Positions 16,590-26,114 are shown, numbered from the stretch's first letter. The stretch is DNA of 64,000 bases from Cellulosilyticum lentocellum DSM 5427 (GCF_000178835.2 NC_015275.1:331001-395000); one strand, 5' to 3'. Notes: generated by a model not told the origin, from the letters alone. Numbers and translations: made by a program.

Positions 16590-19500
16590 ATGGAGAGTAA
16601 AAAGGTTTTAATTATTGGTTCAGGTCCTATTATTATAGGCCAAGCATGTGAGTTTGATTATTCAGGAACACAGGCATGTAAAGCGCTCAGAAAATTAGGA
16701 CATCAAATTATCCTAGTTAATTCTAACCCAGCAACGATTATGACTGACCCAGGTATTGCAGACATTACTTACATCGAGCCTCTTAATGCAGAGCGCCTTG
16801 AAGAAATTATTGCTAAAGAACGTCCTGATTGGTTATTACCTAATTTAGGCGGACAATCAGGCCTTAACTTATGTTCAGAGCTTAATCAATTAGGCATTTT
16901 AAAAAAATATAATGTAGAGGTTATAGGCGTTCAAGTAGATGCCATTGAAAGAGGAGAAGACCGTGTTGAATTTAAAAAGACCATGGATAGCTTAGGTATT
17001 GAAATGGCTAGAAGTGAAGTGGCCTATACTGTTGAAGAAGCTTTAGCTATTGCAGAGCAGCTAGGTTATCCTGTAGTACTTAGACCAGCTTATACCATGG
17101 GAGGAGCAGGTGGCGGCTTAGTTTATAACACAGATGAGCTTAAAACCGTTTGTGCTAGAGGACTTCAGGCCAGTTTAGTGGGACAGGTCTTAGTAGAAGA
17201 ATCTATTCTAGGCTGGGAAGAATTAGAATTAGAAGTTGTACGTGATGCTAAAGGGAATATGATTACAGTATGTTTTATTGAAAATATTGATCCATTAGGC
17301 GTACATACAGGTGACTCTTTTTGCTCAGCACCTATGTTAACTATTTCAGAGGATGTTCAAAAGGAATTGCAGCGTCAAGCTTATAAAATTGTAGAAGCGA
17401 TAGAGGTCATAGGTGGTACTAATGTACAGTTTGCTCGCCATACAGAAACAGGACGTATTATTGTTATTGAGATTAACCCAAGAACCTCTCGTTCTTCAGC
17501 CTTAGCTTCTAAAGCAACAGGTTTTCCTATTGCCCTCGTATCAGCCATGCTAGCAACAGGACTTACTTTAGCGGATATTCCTTGTGGTAAATATGGGACT
17601 TTAGATAAATACAAACCAGATGGAGACTATGTGGTTATTAAATTTGCACGCTGGGCCTTTGAGAAGTTTAAAAATGCAGAGGATAAACTGGGTACACAAA
17701 TGCGTGCTGTAGGAGAAGTCATGAGCATTGGTAAAACCTATAAGGAAGCTTTTCAAAAAGCCATTAGGAGCCTTGAAACAGGTCGCTATGGACTAGGCTT
17801 TGCTAAAGATTTTAATAAGCTATCTAAAAAAGAACTTTTAGCTCATCTTCATGTCCCCACTAGTGAAAGACAGTTCATCATGTATGAAGCCCTTAGAAAA
17901 GGGGCTACTGTAGAGGAACTCTTTAACCTTACCAAGATTAAACCTTATTTCATTGAGCAAATGAAAGAATTAGTAGAAGAAGAAAATGCTCTAATCGCTA
18001 GGAAAGGAGCTGTTCCAGAAAAAGAAATACTCCTTCAAGCTAAACAAGATGGTTTCTCAGATAAGTATTTAGCCAAGCTGCTAGAAGTGTCTGAAGAAGA
18101 GGTAAGAGCTAAACGCCTTGAATATGGCATTACAGAAGCTTGGGAAGGTGTTCATGTAAGTGGCACACCAGACTCGGCTTACTACTATTCTAGCTATCAT
18201 ATAAAAGATGAAACAAAGGTAAACACAGATAAACCTAAAATTATGATTTTAGGAAGTGGCCCTAATCGCATTGGTCAAGGGATTGAATTTGACTATTGCT
18301 GCGTACATGCAGCTACTGCACTTAAGGAGCTAGGCTTTGAAACCATTATGGTGAACTGTAATCCTGAGACTGTTTCAACAGATTATGATACTTCTGACAA
18401 ACTTTATTTTGAGCCTCTTACCTTAGAAGATGTCTTAAGCATTCATGAAAAAGAAAAACCACTTGGCGTTATTGCACAGTTTGGCGGTCAAACACCTCTT
18501 AATTTAGCAGCTGATCTTAAAAAAGCAGGGGTTAATATTCTAGGTACGAGTCCAGAAACTATTGATTTTGCAGAAGATAGAGATTTATTTAGAGCCATGA
18601 TGGAGAAACTAGAAATCCCTATGCCAGAGTCTGGAATGGCTGTGAATGTAGAGGAAGCCTTAGCTATTGCTAAGCGTATTGGTTATCCGGTAATGGTGAG
18701 ACCTTCTTATGTATTAGGTGGTCGTGGCATGGAAGTGGTACATGATGCTGAAAGTCTTGAAGTCTACATGAAAGCTGCAGTAGGCGTGACACCAGATCGT
18801 CCAATCTTAATTGATCGATTTTTACATAATGCTATGGAGTGTGAGGCTGATGCCATAAGTGATGGAGAAAATGTTTTTGTACCAGCGGTTATGGAGCATA
18901 TTGAGCTTGCGGGTATTCACTCAGGTGACTCTGCATGCATTCTGCCATCTCTCAATATTTCAGAAGAAAATGTGGCGATTATCAAAGACTATACTAAACG
19001 TATTGCTAAAGAAATGGGTGTTCGCGGCTTAATGAATATGCAGTATGCTATTGAAGATAACAAGGTATATGTCTTAGAAGCCAACCCACGTGCTTCTCGT
19101 ACAGTACCATTAGTTTCAAAGGTATGTAATGTTCAGATGGTGAGGCTGGCAACAGAGATTATCACTAGTGAGATTACTCATAAACCATCACCTGTACCAG
19201 CACTAAGGGACAGGGTATTTAATCATCATGGCGTAAAAGAAGCTGTTTTCCCATTTAATATGTTCCATGAAGTCGATCCACTTCTAGGGCCTGAAATGCG
19301 CTCTACAGGTGAAGTGCTTGGTATGTCAGATAACTTTGGAGAAGCTTTTTATAAAGCTCAAGAAGCTACACAAACCAAGATTGCTTTGGAGGGAACAGTG
19401 CTTATTAGTGTCAATGATAGGGATAAAGCTGAAGTCGTAGAAATAGCCAGAGGCTTTGCTGAATGTGGCTTTAAGATTATTGCTACGAGAGGAACAGCAG

Positions 19501-19796
19501 ACCTTTTAAAGGCTAATGGTATCCCAGCAGAAAAGATTTTTAAATTAAATCAAGGTCGTCCTAATATTTTAGATGCTATTACTAATAATGAAGTTCAAAT
19601 CGTCATTAATACACCGAATGATAAAGTAGGAGCAGATGATGATAGCTACATTAGAAAAGCAGCTATTAGAAAACGCGTATTCTACGTAACGACTATGGCA
19701 GGTGCCAGAGCTACTGTAGAAGGGATCAAAGCCGTTAAAGCTGGCAAGGGGCGTACGATTAAATCTTTGCAAGAATTCCATAATGAAATTCAGTAA
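16590..19796 (+). CDS. carB: Carbamoyl-phosphate synthase large chain
   Basis: A 1068-residue enzyme making carbamoyl phosphate from bicarbonate, ATP and ammonia (from the small subunit) for arginine and pyrimidine synthesis. Two homologous ATP-grasp halves are visible: IIIGQACEFDYSGTQACKAL with RPAYTMGGAGGG, and GQGIEFDYCCVHAA with RPSYVLGGRGMEVV. A C-terminal MGS-like allosteric domain (residues about 930-1068) follows. ATG 16590, with GGAGGA 10 nt ahead, is preferred over ATG 16560. Oddly, the small-subunit gene carA is not adjacent: upstream is only gene debris. Either carA is elsewhere or an ancestral carAB pair was split here. Confidence 0.95.
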   Translation: MESKKVLIIGSGPIIIGQACEFDYSGTQACKALRKLGHQIILVNSNPATIMTDPGIADITYIEPLNAERLEEIIAKERPDWLLPNLGGQSGLNLCSELNQLGILKKYNVEVIGVQVDAIERGEDRVEFKKTMDSLGIEMARSEVAYTVEEALAIAEQLGYPVVLRPAYTMGGAGGGLVYNTDELKTVCARGLQASLVGQVLVEESILGWEELELEVVRDAKGNMITVCFIENIDPLGVHTGDSFCSAPMLTISEDVQKELQRQAYKIVEAIEVIGGTNVQFARHTETGRIIVIEINPRTSRSSALASKATGFPIALVSAMLATGLTLADIPCGKYGTLDKYKPDGDYVVIKFARWAFEKFKNAEDKLGTQMRAVGEVMSIGKTYKEAFQKAIRSLETGRYGLGFAKDFNKLSKKELLAHLHVPTSERQFIMYEALRKGATVEELFNLTKIKPYFIEQMKELVEEENALIARKGAVPEKEILLQAKQDGFSDKYLAKLLEVSEEEVRAKRLEYGITEAWEGVHVSGTPDSAYYYSSYHIKDETKVNTDKPKIMILGSGPNRIGQGIEFDYCCVHAATALKELGFETIMVNCNPETVSTDYDTSDKLYFEPLTLEDVLSIHEKEKPLGVIAQFGGQTPLNLAADLKKAGVNILGTSPETIDFAEDRDLFRAMMEKLEIPMPESGMAVNVEEALAIAKRIGYPVMVRPSYVLGGRGMEVVHDAESLEVYMKAAVGVTPDRPILIDRFLHNAMECEADAISDGENVFVPAVMEHIELAGIHSGDSACILPSLNISEENVAIIKDYTKRIAKEMGVRGLMNMQYAIEDNKVYVLEANPRASRTVPLVSKVCNVQMVRLATEIITSEITHKPSPVPALRDRVFNHHGVKEAVFPFNMFHEVDPLLGPEMRSTGEVLGMSDNFGEAFYKAQEATQTKIALEGTVLISVNDRDKAEVVEIARGFAECGFKIIATRGTADLLKANGIPAEKIFKLNQGRPNILDAITNNEVQIVINTPNDKVGADDDSYIRKAAIRKRVFYVTTMAGARATVEGIKAVKAGKGRTIKSLQEFHNEIQ

Positions 19797-19806
19797 GATT
19801 AGGAAT

Positions 19807-19852
19807 AAAGCATGCAAAAGCATCATGATAGTGAGGCTTTTGCGTGCTTTTA
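19807..19852 (+). terminator. Terminator of carB
   Basis: AAAGCATGCAAAAGC pairs with GCTTTTGCGTGCTTT (19836-19850), followed by TATATTTTT. Confidence 0.75.
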
Positions 19853-19987
19853 TATTTTTAAAAGAATAAAAAAAGTATAAAGAATAAAGTTTGTACTATA
19901 GAAAAGATTTCTAATAGGGAGTATGATAAAGGCATAGAATAAGAAAGAAGACTCATATCTATGAGATATGTAGGAAAGGAGAAAATT

Positions 19988-20899
19988 ATGTACGATGTCA
20001 TTATCATTGGTGCAGGTACGGCTGGTTTGTCTGCATCAATCTATACGTCACGAGCAGGTAAGAGTACCTTACTTCTTGAAGGATATTTGCCTGGCGGACA
20101 AATTGTTAGTTCTAAAGAAATAGAAAATTACCCAGGGATTAAACATATATCGGGTGCTGACTTTGCATCTGCTCTCTATGAGCAAGCACTTTCATTAGGA
20201 GCAACCATTAAATATGAGAATGCCACCTCAATAGAAGGCTTTCCTGATAAAAAGGTTGTGAGAACAGATCAAGCTACTTATGAATGTAAAAGTATTATCA
20301 TTGCAACAGGAGCCACCAAAAGAGCATTAGGCTTAGAACGAGAACAAGAATTAACAGGCTTAGGTGTATCCTATTGCGCTGTATGTGATGGTGCATTTTT
20401 CAAAGGAAAAGAAGTGGCAGTTGTAGGCGGTGGTAATACTGCTGTTGAAGATGCCATCTTTCTCTCTGCTTATTGTAAAAAGGTCTATCTTATTCATCGA
20501 AAGGATAGCTTTAGAGCAGAAACACGTTTAGTAGAAACACTGGAGGCTAGGGAAAATGTATCCTTCATCTTAGAAAGTGTTGTTACAAAGCTACATGGTG
20601 AAGGGCGTCTAGAAGGAATAGACATAAAAAGTAAATCAGGTGAAGAAACATTTTTACCCCTAGATGGCCTTTTTGTTGCAGTTGGGCAAATACCTGCTAA
20701 TGACTTTTGTGCCAATATGGTAGCCTTAGACCCTGAAGGTTATATTATTGCTGGTGAAAACTGTAAAACAAATGCAGAGGGAATCTTTGTTGCTGGAGAT
20801 TGTCGTACCAAAACCATACGTCAGTTAACAACAGCTTCTAGCGATGGTACTATTGCAGGCCTTGCTGCATGTGAATATATTGATAGCTTAACTCACTAA
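19988..20899 (+). CDS. trxB: Thioredoxin reductase
   Basis: A 303-residue FAD/NADPH flavoenzyme that reduces thioredoxin in the cytoplasm. It shows an FAD-binding GAGTAGLSA near residue 8 (the usual Pro is Thr), LPGGQI near 34, the redox-active pair C130-A-V-C133-D-G, an NADPH-binding GGGNTAVEDA near 146 and a closing FVAGDCR. I choose ATG 19988 behind AAAGGAG; an extension to 19961 is open but has no ribosome site. No thioredoxin gene is adjacent. AVC in place of the common ATC between the cysteines is a mild variant; Ala-Val forms exist in related low-GC bacteria as far as I know. Confidence 0.92.
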   Translation: MYDVIIIGAGTAGLSASIYTSRAGKSTLLLEGYLPGGQIVSSKEIENYPGIKHISGADFASALYEQALSLGATIKYENATSIEGFPDKKVVRTDQATYECKSIIIATGATKRALGLEREQELTGLGVSYCAVCDGAFFKGKEVAVVGGGNTAVEDAIFLSAYCKKVYLIHRKDSFRAETRLVETLEARENVSFILESVVTKLHGEGRLEGIDIKSKSGEETFLPLDGLFVAVGQIPANDFCANMVALDPEGYIIAGENCKTNAEGIFVAGDCRTKTIRQLTTASSDGTIAGLAACEYIDSLTH

Positions 20900-20905
20900 A
20901 GAGAA

Positions 20906-20953
20906 GAAGGCTACTACTAAAGCTAGTTCAACTAGTTTTGGAAGTAGCCTTTT
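20906..20953 (+). terminator. Terminator of trxB
   Basis: AAGGCTACT (20907) pairs with AGTAGCCTT (20943), enclosing CTAGTT/AACTAG, followed by TTTGAG. The phosphatase start lies 23 nt on. Confidence 0.7.
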
Positions 20954-20975
20954 GAGTGATTAAAGGAGGAAGAAG

Positions 20976-21440
20976 ATGATCAGGGTAATGTTTGTATGTC
21001 ACGGCAATATTTGTCGTTCACCTATGGCCGAGTTTGTAATGAGAGATATGGTGAATAAACGTGGGCTTAGTCAAGAATTCTACATAGCATCTTCAGCAAC
21101 AAGCACAGAAGAAATAGGTAATGGTGTTCACTATGGAACGAAGCGTAAGTTAAAGGAATATAACATTTTAACTGATGGCAAGTGTGCAGTGCAGTTAACG
21201 AAAAAGGATTACAATGCGTATGATTATTTCTTAGGGATGGATAGTAGAAATATCACCAATATGCGTAGAATATTGGGTGATGATCCTAAGAAAAAAATCT
21301 ATAGACTGCTAGACTTTTCTCCCTGTCCCAGAGATATTGCGGACCCATGGTATACAGGGGATTTTGACAGGACCTATGAAGATGTTTATGAAGGGTGTAG
21401 CGAGTTTTTAAGGTTTATTCTAGAAGAAAATAAAAAATGA
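20976..21440 (+). CDS. Low-molecular-weight protein tyrosine phosphatase
   Basis: A 154-residue cytoplasmic phosphatase. The P-loop C8-x5-R14-S (VCHGNICRSPMAE) begins at residue 7, and the general-acid loop is DPWYTGDFDRTY near residue 120. The length is typical. In Firmicutes these enzymes act on protein phosphotyrosine (or phosphoarginine in the YwlE group); here the third loop residue is asparagine-isoleucine-cysteine, and I cannot assign the specificity. RBS AAAGGAGG precedes ATG 20976. It is downstream of trxB but separated by a terminator. Confidence 0.9.
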   Translation: MIRVMFVCHGNICRSPMAEFVMRDMVNKRGLSQEFYIASSATSTEEIGNGVHYGTKRKLKEYNILTDGKCAVQLTKKDYNAYDYFLGMDSRNITNMRRILGDDPKKKIYRLLDFSPCPRDIADPWYTGDFDRTYEDVYEGCSEFLRFILEENKK

Positions 21441-21471
21441 TAAGAGTAGGGATAGAGTAATAACAAAATTT

Positions 21472-21512
21472 AAAAAGGAGACTCAAAGATAGAAATCTTG
21501 AGTCTCCCTTTT
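21472..21512. terminator. Bidirectional terminator
   Basis: AAAAAGGAGACTCAAAGAT pairs with ATCTTGAGTCTCCCTTTT. A-run and T-run flank the stem, so it serves both the phosphatase and the convergent gene at 21535-23718. Confidence 0.8.
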
Positions 21513-21534
21513 AAATAAGAGAAGAAAGTTAGAA

Positions 21535-23718
21535 TTACCAACTTAATGAGATTGTAATAGGATCATCACTATTATTAGTGAGGGTGGCCAATAAAAAGTA
21601 ATCATATTGATTAAGTGTATTGTAGTCACTAGGATAAGTAAATTGATTACCAAGAGAGTAAGAATAAGCATTACCTTCATCCACCCAAGCTTTAAGGGCA
21701 GTTAGCGCTTCTTCTAAGTCTTTCTTTTTGGCAAGATCTTTAGTAATATTGTTGAATTTAAGGACATCCGATTTAATCATATCAAGGCACTGTTTGGTAT
21801 GTTTTCTAAAATCATCTTGATTGATAGTCCAAGTAATACTATAGCTACCATCATTACTATGATCTTGTGCCTGACTGATGCTAACCTCAGTGAGGTTAGT
21901 CATTTGAGAAGCAGAAGGTTTTCGTTTACCAATTAGTGAAGTATTAGAAAAAAGATCAGGGTAGTTAACATACTTCCGAGAAATTTGGTCATTAGTAAAA
22001 CCTATTTTAGACAAATAATTACGGCTAATAGCTTCATTAGGTATAGCTAAAAATTTACCGTTAGTATCTAGAGCATTAGAATTAGATAAATCAATAGCAA
22101 GAGTTGCATATCCCCAGAACATACCTTCACCGACTTTTAATGTACTGATAGTATAGCCGGATTTTTTTATGGAATAAGATGCTCTTGCCATAGCAGTACT
22201 AGCTAATTTTTCTTTTTCACTAGGCGTTAGGGCAATAGATTGTTTAGTAATATGAGAAAGATAGGGCTCTAGACCAGTCAATTGCTTAATGGCTTCTTGC
22301 TTTGCTTTATTAGAGGCATTAGCTTCGGTGGAGTACACAAGATCCTCTGTTCGTGTACAAGGAAAATCAACCTGGATACGTGTGATTTTTTCGCCTTTTC
22401 CTTTACAGGTATAGATAAATGCCCCATCATCTAGTTGAGGAATAAATTCTCTTAGTTGAATAGTAAAACTTTCATCAGCAAAGGTAGTCATTTCTAGGAT
22501 TTCGTATCCTTCAGTAACCTTCTCAGTAATCCATAAGGGGAGCAGTTCATAAGGAGGTAACTTGGTAGTAATTTTTATTTTATCAATAGAAGGTGTGATA
22601 AAGTTGGGGGTAAGGCAAATACCCTTTAAGCGAGGTCCAAAGTCAGACCAACTACTAGGCAAGGTAAAACCAGGGATAGTAGAGGCATTTGGAAGAGAAT
22701 CTTGTCCTGTAAATAACCAGAGTGAGCCATCTTTTAAAGTAACAAAGCCCATATAATTATTAAAGGTTAGATTAGCTACAGCACTAGAAAGCTGATAAGT
22801 CTCAAAGGGTTTAGAGGATTTAAGCGTATAAGTATAGGTCCATAGTGTACCATCCTTCTTGATATAGGTACAAGCATATTCTCTTGAAGGTGAAAGGGAA
22901 GGATTTAGCTTAGTAACATTAGTATCAATAGAAGTCGGTGATATTTTAGCTTCTTTAAAGTCAAATATGTCATAAAGCACACCATTTGTTTTTAGAACCA
23001 TTGGAAAAGCACATTGGCTGACATTTTCAGTAATTTTATTAGGTTGACTTTGTGTATTCCAACACCAAAGCTCTTTATTAAGTGTGATAAATGTGAGATA
23101 TTCATTAGCAACTTCATAAGAAATAACTTGATTTGAAAATTGAATAGGTGTTATATCTTTAAGATTTTTTCCGTCGTCTATAATGTCTATAAAAAGATTA
23201 GGGTAGCTCCATAAACTGCTATCTTTCTTCTGAAAAATAATAGCATCTGACACGAGTGCAAATGAAGAAACATCTGTCATTAATTGAGTGGGAGTGGAGT
23301 AATTCAGAAATTTTCCCCATACCCATAGAGAACCATTATTTTTTAAGATACCGAATATGCCATTGTTATAATGGACAGCTTGAACATCAGAGAGAATTTG
23401 TGTAGGTTGGATCTTTTGATGATTTGGATTAGACCAGTACCAAGCAGTACCATCTTTTTTGAGAAAAATACCAAATTGACCATTACCATCTACTTGTACA
23501 ACATCTTTTGCAATAGCAGTTAATTCAAAGTTACCCACTTCAGTATAAACAGACCATAAGGAGCCATCAGCTTTAAGTAAAAGAGTAGCAGCATACGGTG
23601 TTTGGTTAAAAGAAGGTGTGACAGAAGAAGGGGTCTTGGCATAGAGGGTGAAAGAGCCTAGTAGAAATAATAGCAACCAGAGTGAAACATTCTTTAAACA
23701 GCACTTCGTATTTTTCAT
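21535..23718 (-). CDS. Secreted RCC1-like repeat protein
   Basis: A 727-residue exported protein. The signal peptide is residues 1-28 (MKNTKCCLKNVSLWLLLFLL, then TLYA). The N-terminal half carries repeats with a recurrent K-x-D-G-S/T-L/A-W motif (KADGSLWSV, KKDGTAWYW, LKNNGSLWVWG, KKDGTLWTY, LKDGSLWLF), consistent with an RCC1-type beta-propeller. The C-terminal half is a mixed domain I do not recognise. I take ATG 23718 behind GGGAGG; the frame runs on to 23781 but the signal peptide would then be internal. Such propellers in Clostridia are extracellular and of unknown ligand. Confidence 0.7.
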   Translation of the reverse strand: MKNTKCCLKNVSLWLLLFLLGSFTLYAKTPSSVTPSFNQTPYAATLLLKADGSLWSVYTEVGNFELTAIAKDVVQVDGNGQFGIFLKKDGTAWYWSNPNHQKIQPTQILSDVQAVHYNNGIFGILKNNGSLWVWGKFLNYSTPTQLMTDVSSFALVSDAIIFQKKDSSLWSYPNLFIDIIDDGKNLKDITPIQFSNQVISYEVANEYLTFITLNKELWCWNTQSQPNKITENVSQCAFPMVLKTNGVLYDIFDFKEAKISPTSIDTNVTKLNPSLSPSREYACTYIKKDGTLWTYTYTLKSSKPFETYQLSSAVANLTFNNYMGFVTLKDGSLWLFTGQDSLPNASTIPGFTLPSSWSDFGPRLKGICLTPNFITPSIDKIKITTKLPPYELLPLWITEKVTEGYEILEMTTFADESFTIQLREFIPQLDDGAFIYTCKGKGEKITRIQVDFPCTRTEDLVYSTEANASNKAKQEAIKQLTGLEPYLSHITKQSIALTPSEKEKLASTAMARASYSIKKSGYTISTLKVGEGMFWGYATLAIDLSNSNALDTNGKFLAIPNEAISRNYLSKIGFTNDQISRKYVNYPDLFSNTSLIGKRKPSASQMTNLTEVSISQAQDHSNDGSYSITWTINQDDFRKHTKQCLDMIKSDVLKFNNITKDLAKKKDLEEALTALKAWVDEGNAYSYSLGNQFTYPSDYNTLNQYDYFLLATLTNNSDDPITISLSW

Positions 23719-23897
23719 AGAACCTCCCAAATATAATAAATATATTGAATTTATTATACAATTTTCTATGGTGACGGTCAAATAGAGAAAGATTGGAGTT
23801 GTCTCAAATAGATGTTCTTAGATAGTAATTAATTGTAAATTCAGAAAATAGTGTGTTAATATAGAGAAGGAGTATATAAACAGAAAAGGGGATGTAG

Positions 23898-25112
23898 ATG
23901 AAAGAAAAATTTTTATATGGGGAAGATCAGGTGACTAGCACAGCAGAGCCACTAAAAGAAGAACTGCTAAGGGAAGAAGCGCTACTAAGAGGGGAAAAGA
24001 CATTAAGAGTAGAGGAATCTCTAAGAGAAGAGGAACTGCTAAGAGAAGAAGAGACATTAAGAGAGGACGAATCACTAAGGCAAGAAGAACCACTAAAAGA
24101 AGAACAACTCAATGAAGAGGTGGCAAGTACGCAAGAAATAACACTGGAAGACCAGCGAGCATTAAGAAAGCTTATGAAGAACAATATTGAGTGGGATATA
24201 AAAAAAATAGGTAGGGCCATGCTTAGTAATCTTGCAATCAGTGTTGTATTTGTGTGGGTATCAATGTTTATAATAGGCATAGTTTTTGGAACTGATAAGC
24301 TACTTAGTGAACAAGGCTATGGTAATGGTGGTATCATTATGGCATTTAATACACTCTTAACAATGCTTGTTGCCAATACACTACCTTTTATGAGATGTGC
24401 AAAGCAAATCCAAGTGAACTCAAAGGCCTTATTTAAAAAAGTAACCATGACTAAACAAGAGATGCTGACAAGTTTCCTTGCGGTATTAGGTTTAAATGCT
24501 ATTGGAACCACGATTTATTTAGTTTTAGATTGGGGCCTGGGTTATTTTAATAGAAGTCTTAAAATAGATGAGATATTTATTTTTGATAGACTAGGAATAG
24601 AAACTATTATCTGGGGGATTTGTGTGATTATTGTTGCACCTATTACAGAAGAATATATGTTTCGTGGTGTATTACTGAATGGATTAAGGCGTTATGGGGA
24701 GCGTTTTGCCATTATCGTAACAAGTGTACTATTTGGTTTGATTCATGGCAATTTATATCAAGGAATAAGTGTCACTTTATTTGCTATGTTATTAGCTTAT
24801 ATAACCATCAAAAAAGAATCTATTTTACCAGCCATAGGTCTGCATATGGCTAATAACTTGTTTTCTGTGGTAATAAGTATACTTATTACTAATACAGGTG
24901 AAGTAGGAGGCATTATTAATGGTATATCATGGATTGTTTTATGCGTCGTTGGTATTATAATCTTAATTAAGAACAGAACAGTATATCGCACCATAACTAA
25001 CGATGAGAAGTATAAAGGATTAAGACTAAAAGCTATTTGCAAGTCTATTTGTTTATGGCTAGTAGTAATATTGTATCTTTATACCATAGCTACTACGATT
25101 GTACCTGTATGA
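23898..25112 (+). CDS. CPBP-family intramembrane protease with a Glu-rich repetitive N-terminus
   Basis: A 404-residue protein. Residues 18-75 are almost entirely repeats of the type LREEELLREE/LREDESLRQEE, encoded by a degenerate 12-18 bp DNA repeat (about 23,950-24,110). Then comes an eight-or-so-helix membrane domain with the CPBP/Abi motifs E251-E252-x3-R256 (ITEEYMFRGVLL), FGLIHGN (H283) and a later HMANN. CPBP proteins cleave within membranes (Rce1-like) and are often linked to bacteriocin immunity. The charged repeat probably lies in the cytoplasm as a helix or coiled coil. RBS AAAAGGGG precedes ATG 23898. It is followed by the LytTR gene 29 nt on. Confidence 0.85.
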   Translation: MKEKFLYGEDQVTSTAEPLKEELLREEALLRGEKTLRVEESLREEELLREEETLREDESLRQEEPLKEEQLNEEVASTQEITLEDQRALRKLMKNNIEWDIKKIGRAMLSNLAISVVFVWVSMFIIGIVFGTDKLLSEQGYGNGGIIMAFNTLLTMLVANTLPFMRCAKQIQVNSKALFKKVTMTKQEMLTSFLAVLGLNAIGTTIYLVLDWGLGYFNRSLKIDEIFIFDRLGIETIIWGICVIIVAPITEEYMFRGVLLNGLRRYGERFAIIVTSVLFGLIHGNLYQGISVTLFAMLLAYITIKKESILPAIGLHMANNLFSVVISILITNTGEVGGIINGISWIVLCVVGIIILIKNRTVYRTITNDEKYKGLRLKAICKSICLWLVVILYLYTIATTIVPV

Positions 25113-25141
25113 CAAGTGATGTAAGCAAGGGGGATTGAGAT

Positions 25142-25588
25142 TTGAAATTCATTTTAGAACAGTCAGATGAGTGGTCTGATGTGGAAATCAGGGTAAGGTG
25201 TGGCCAAATTGATAAATCTCTAGAAAAGCTCATTGAGCAAATTCGGTTGTATGGATTTTCCATCACCGGAGAGAAAGATGGAGAGACTTTTACTATTAAT
25301 CTTGAGCAGATTTTTTATTTTGAGACTGTAGATAATAGAACCTATGCCTATTGTGAAGATAGTGTTTATGAATGTAAGCAAAAGCTTTATGAGCTAGAGG
25401 AGAGGCTAGGGACAATGAATTTTCAGCGCATTAGCCGCTCCTGCATCCTTAATATTTATAAGCTCTTAAGCATTAGAACCTTACTTAATGGTCGTGTGGA
25501 AGCAAAGCTAGAAAATGGAGAAAAGCTTATAGTGAATAGGCATTATGCAGAGAGTTTAAGGCAGAAGATAGAGGAGCAGGGGGTGTAG
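25142..25588 (+). CDS. LytTR-domain DNA-binding regulator
   Basis: A 148-residue protein that is mostly one LytTR domain. It runs from INLEQIFYFETVDNRTYAYC (residues about 54-73) through FQRISRSCILNIYKL to NGEKLIVNRHYAESLR. There is no receiver domain, the standalone form typical of LytTR regulatory pairs. The start is TTG 25142 behind AAGGGGG. It is followed 2 nt later by a DUF3021 membrane protein, its usual partner, which is thought to sense the signal and restrain the regulator. Likely targets are marked by the direct repeat at 26016-26047. Confidence 0.88.
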   Translation: MKFILEQSDEWSDVEIRVRCGQIDKSLEKLIEQIRLYGFSITGEKDGETFTINLEQIFYFETVDNRTYAYCEDSVYECKQKLYELEERLGTMNFQRISRSCILNIYKLLSIRTLLNGRVEAKLENGEKLIVNRHYAESLRQKIEEQGV

Positions 25589-25590
25589 AA

Positions 25591-26010
25591 ATGAATCAAT
25601 TTAAGAAGTATTTAATGATAGATTGTTATGCATTCACAGCTGTTGTATTAGCTAATGCTATATTTCAAGCCTTAAACATAGCTAGTGAGGTTCCTATGAA
25701 GTATTCTCTTTATATCTTTTTGGTAAGTAGCGTCATAGCTTTTCTAATGTTTTTGACAGACCAATTTATAGTAAGTAATGGAATAGTAAAAGGGATTGTT
25801 CATATTTTAGATGTATTAGTCCCAGTTTTCCTTTCTAATATGTTACAAAGTGGGTTTCAGTTAAAGCTTATAGAAACACTTATTGTTATAGGATTTAGCC
25901 TTGCTATTTATGGTATTGTCTATTTAATGATGTATTTAAGCTATAGAGAAAAGGATGCAAAGCTTAATGAAAGTATTCAAAAAATGAGAGCCAAAAAGCA
26001 AAAAAGTTAA
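25591..26010 (+). CDS. DUF3021 membrane partner of the LytTR regulator
   Basis: A 139-residue protein with four predicted transmembrane helices (about 10-28, 37-55, 68-85, 92-115) and a basic C-terminal tail. Length and arrangement fit DUF3021, which is almost always encoded directly after a standalone LytTR gene, as here (2-nt gap). The expected role is a membrane-bound inhibitor or sensor for the regulator. RBS AGGAGCAGGGGG lies inside the end of the LytTR gene, implying translational coupling. Confidence 0.82.
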   Translation: MNQFKKYLMIDCYAFTAVVLANAIFQALNIASEVPMKYSLYIFLVSSVIAFLMFLTDQFIVSNGIVKGIVHILDVLVPVFLSNMLQSGFQLKLIETLIVIGFSLAIYGIVYLMMYLSYREKDAKLNESIQKMRAKKQKS

Positions 26011-26015
26011 TTGTA

Positions 26016-26047
26016 TGCATTTGACTAGGCACTTTATGCACTTGACT
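26016..26047 (+). promoter_or_regulatory. Direct repeat, candidate LytTR binding sites
   Basis: TGCATTTGACT (26016-26026) and TGCACTTGACT (26037-26047) differ at one position and start 21 bp apart, two helical turns. This spacing and format match known LytTR dimer sites. The pair lies between the DUF3021 gene and the hydrolase gene. Either copy of TTGACT could also act as a -35 element. Confidence 0.55.
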
Positions 26048-26114
26048 TACAAAACCCACACAAGATAAAAAAAATTTCCTATACTATTAACAAATCAAAA
26101 AGTAAGGGGAGATT

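Noticed and set aside
16420-16590. PyrR-type attenuator before carB
   Set aside because: No PyrR-binding loop or terminator hairpin in the leader; only a promoter and a weak palindrome.
23930-24130. CRISPR array at the repetitive CPBP gene start
   Set aside because: Repeats are contiguous, degenerate and in frame with no spacers; no array was seen anywhere in the window.
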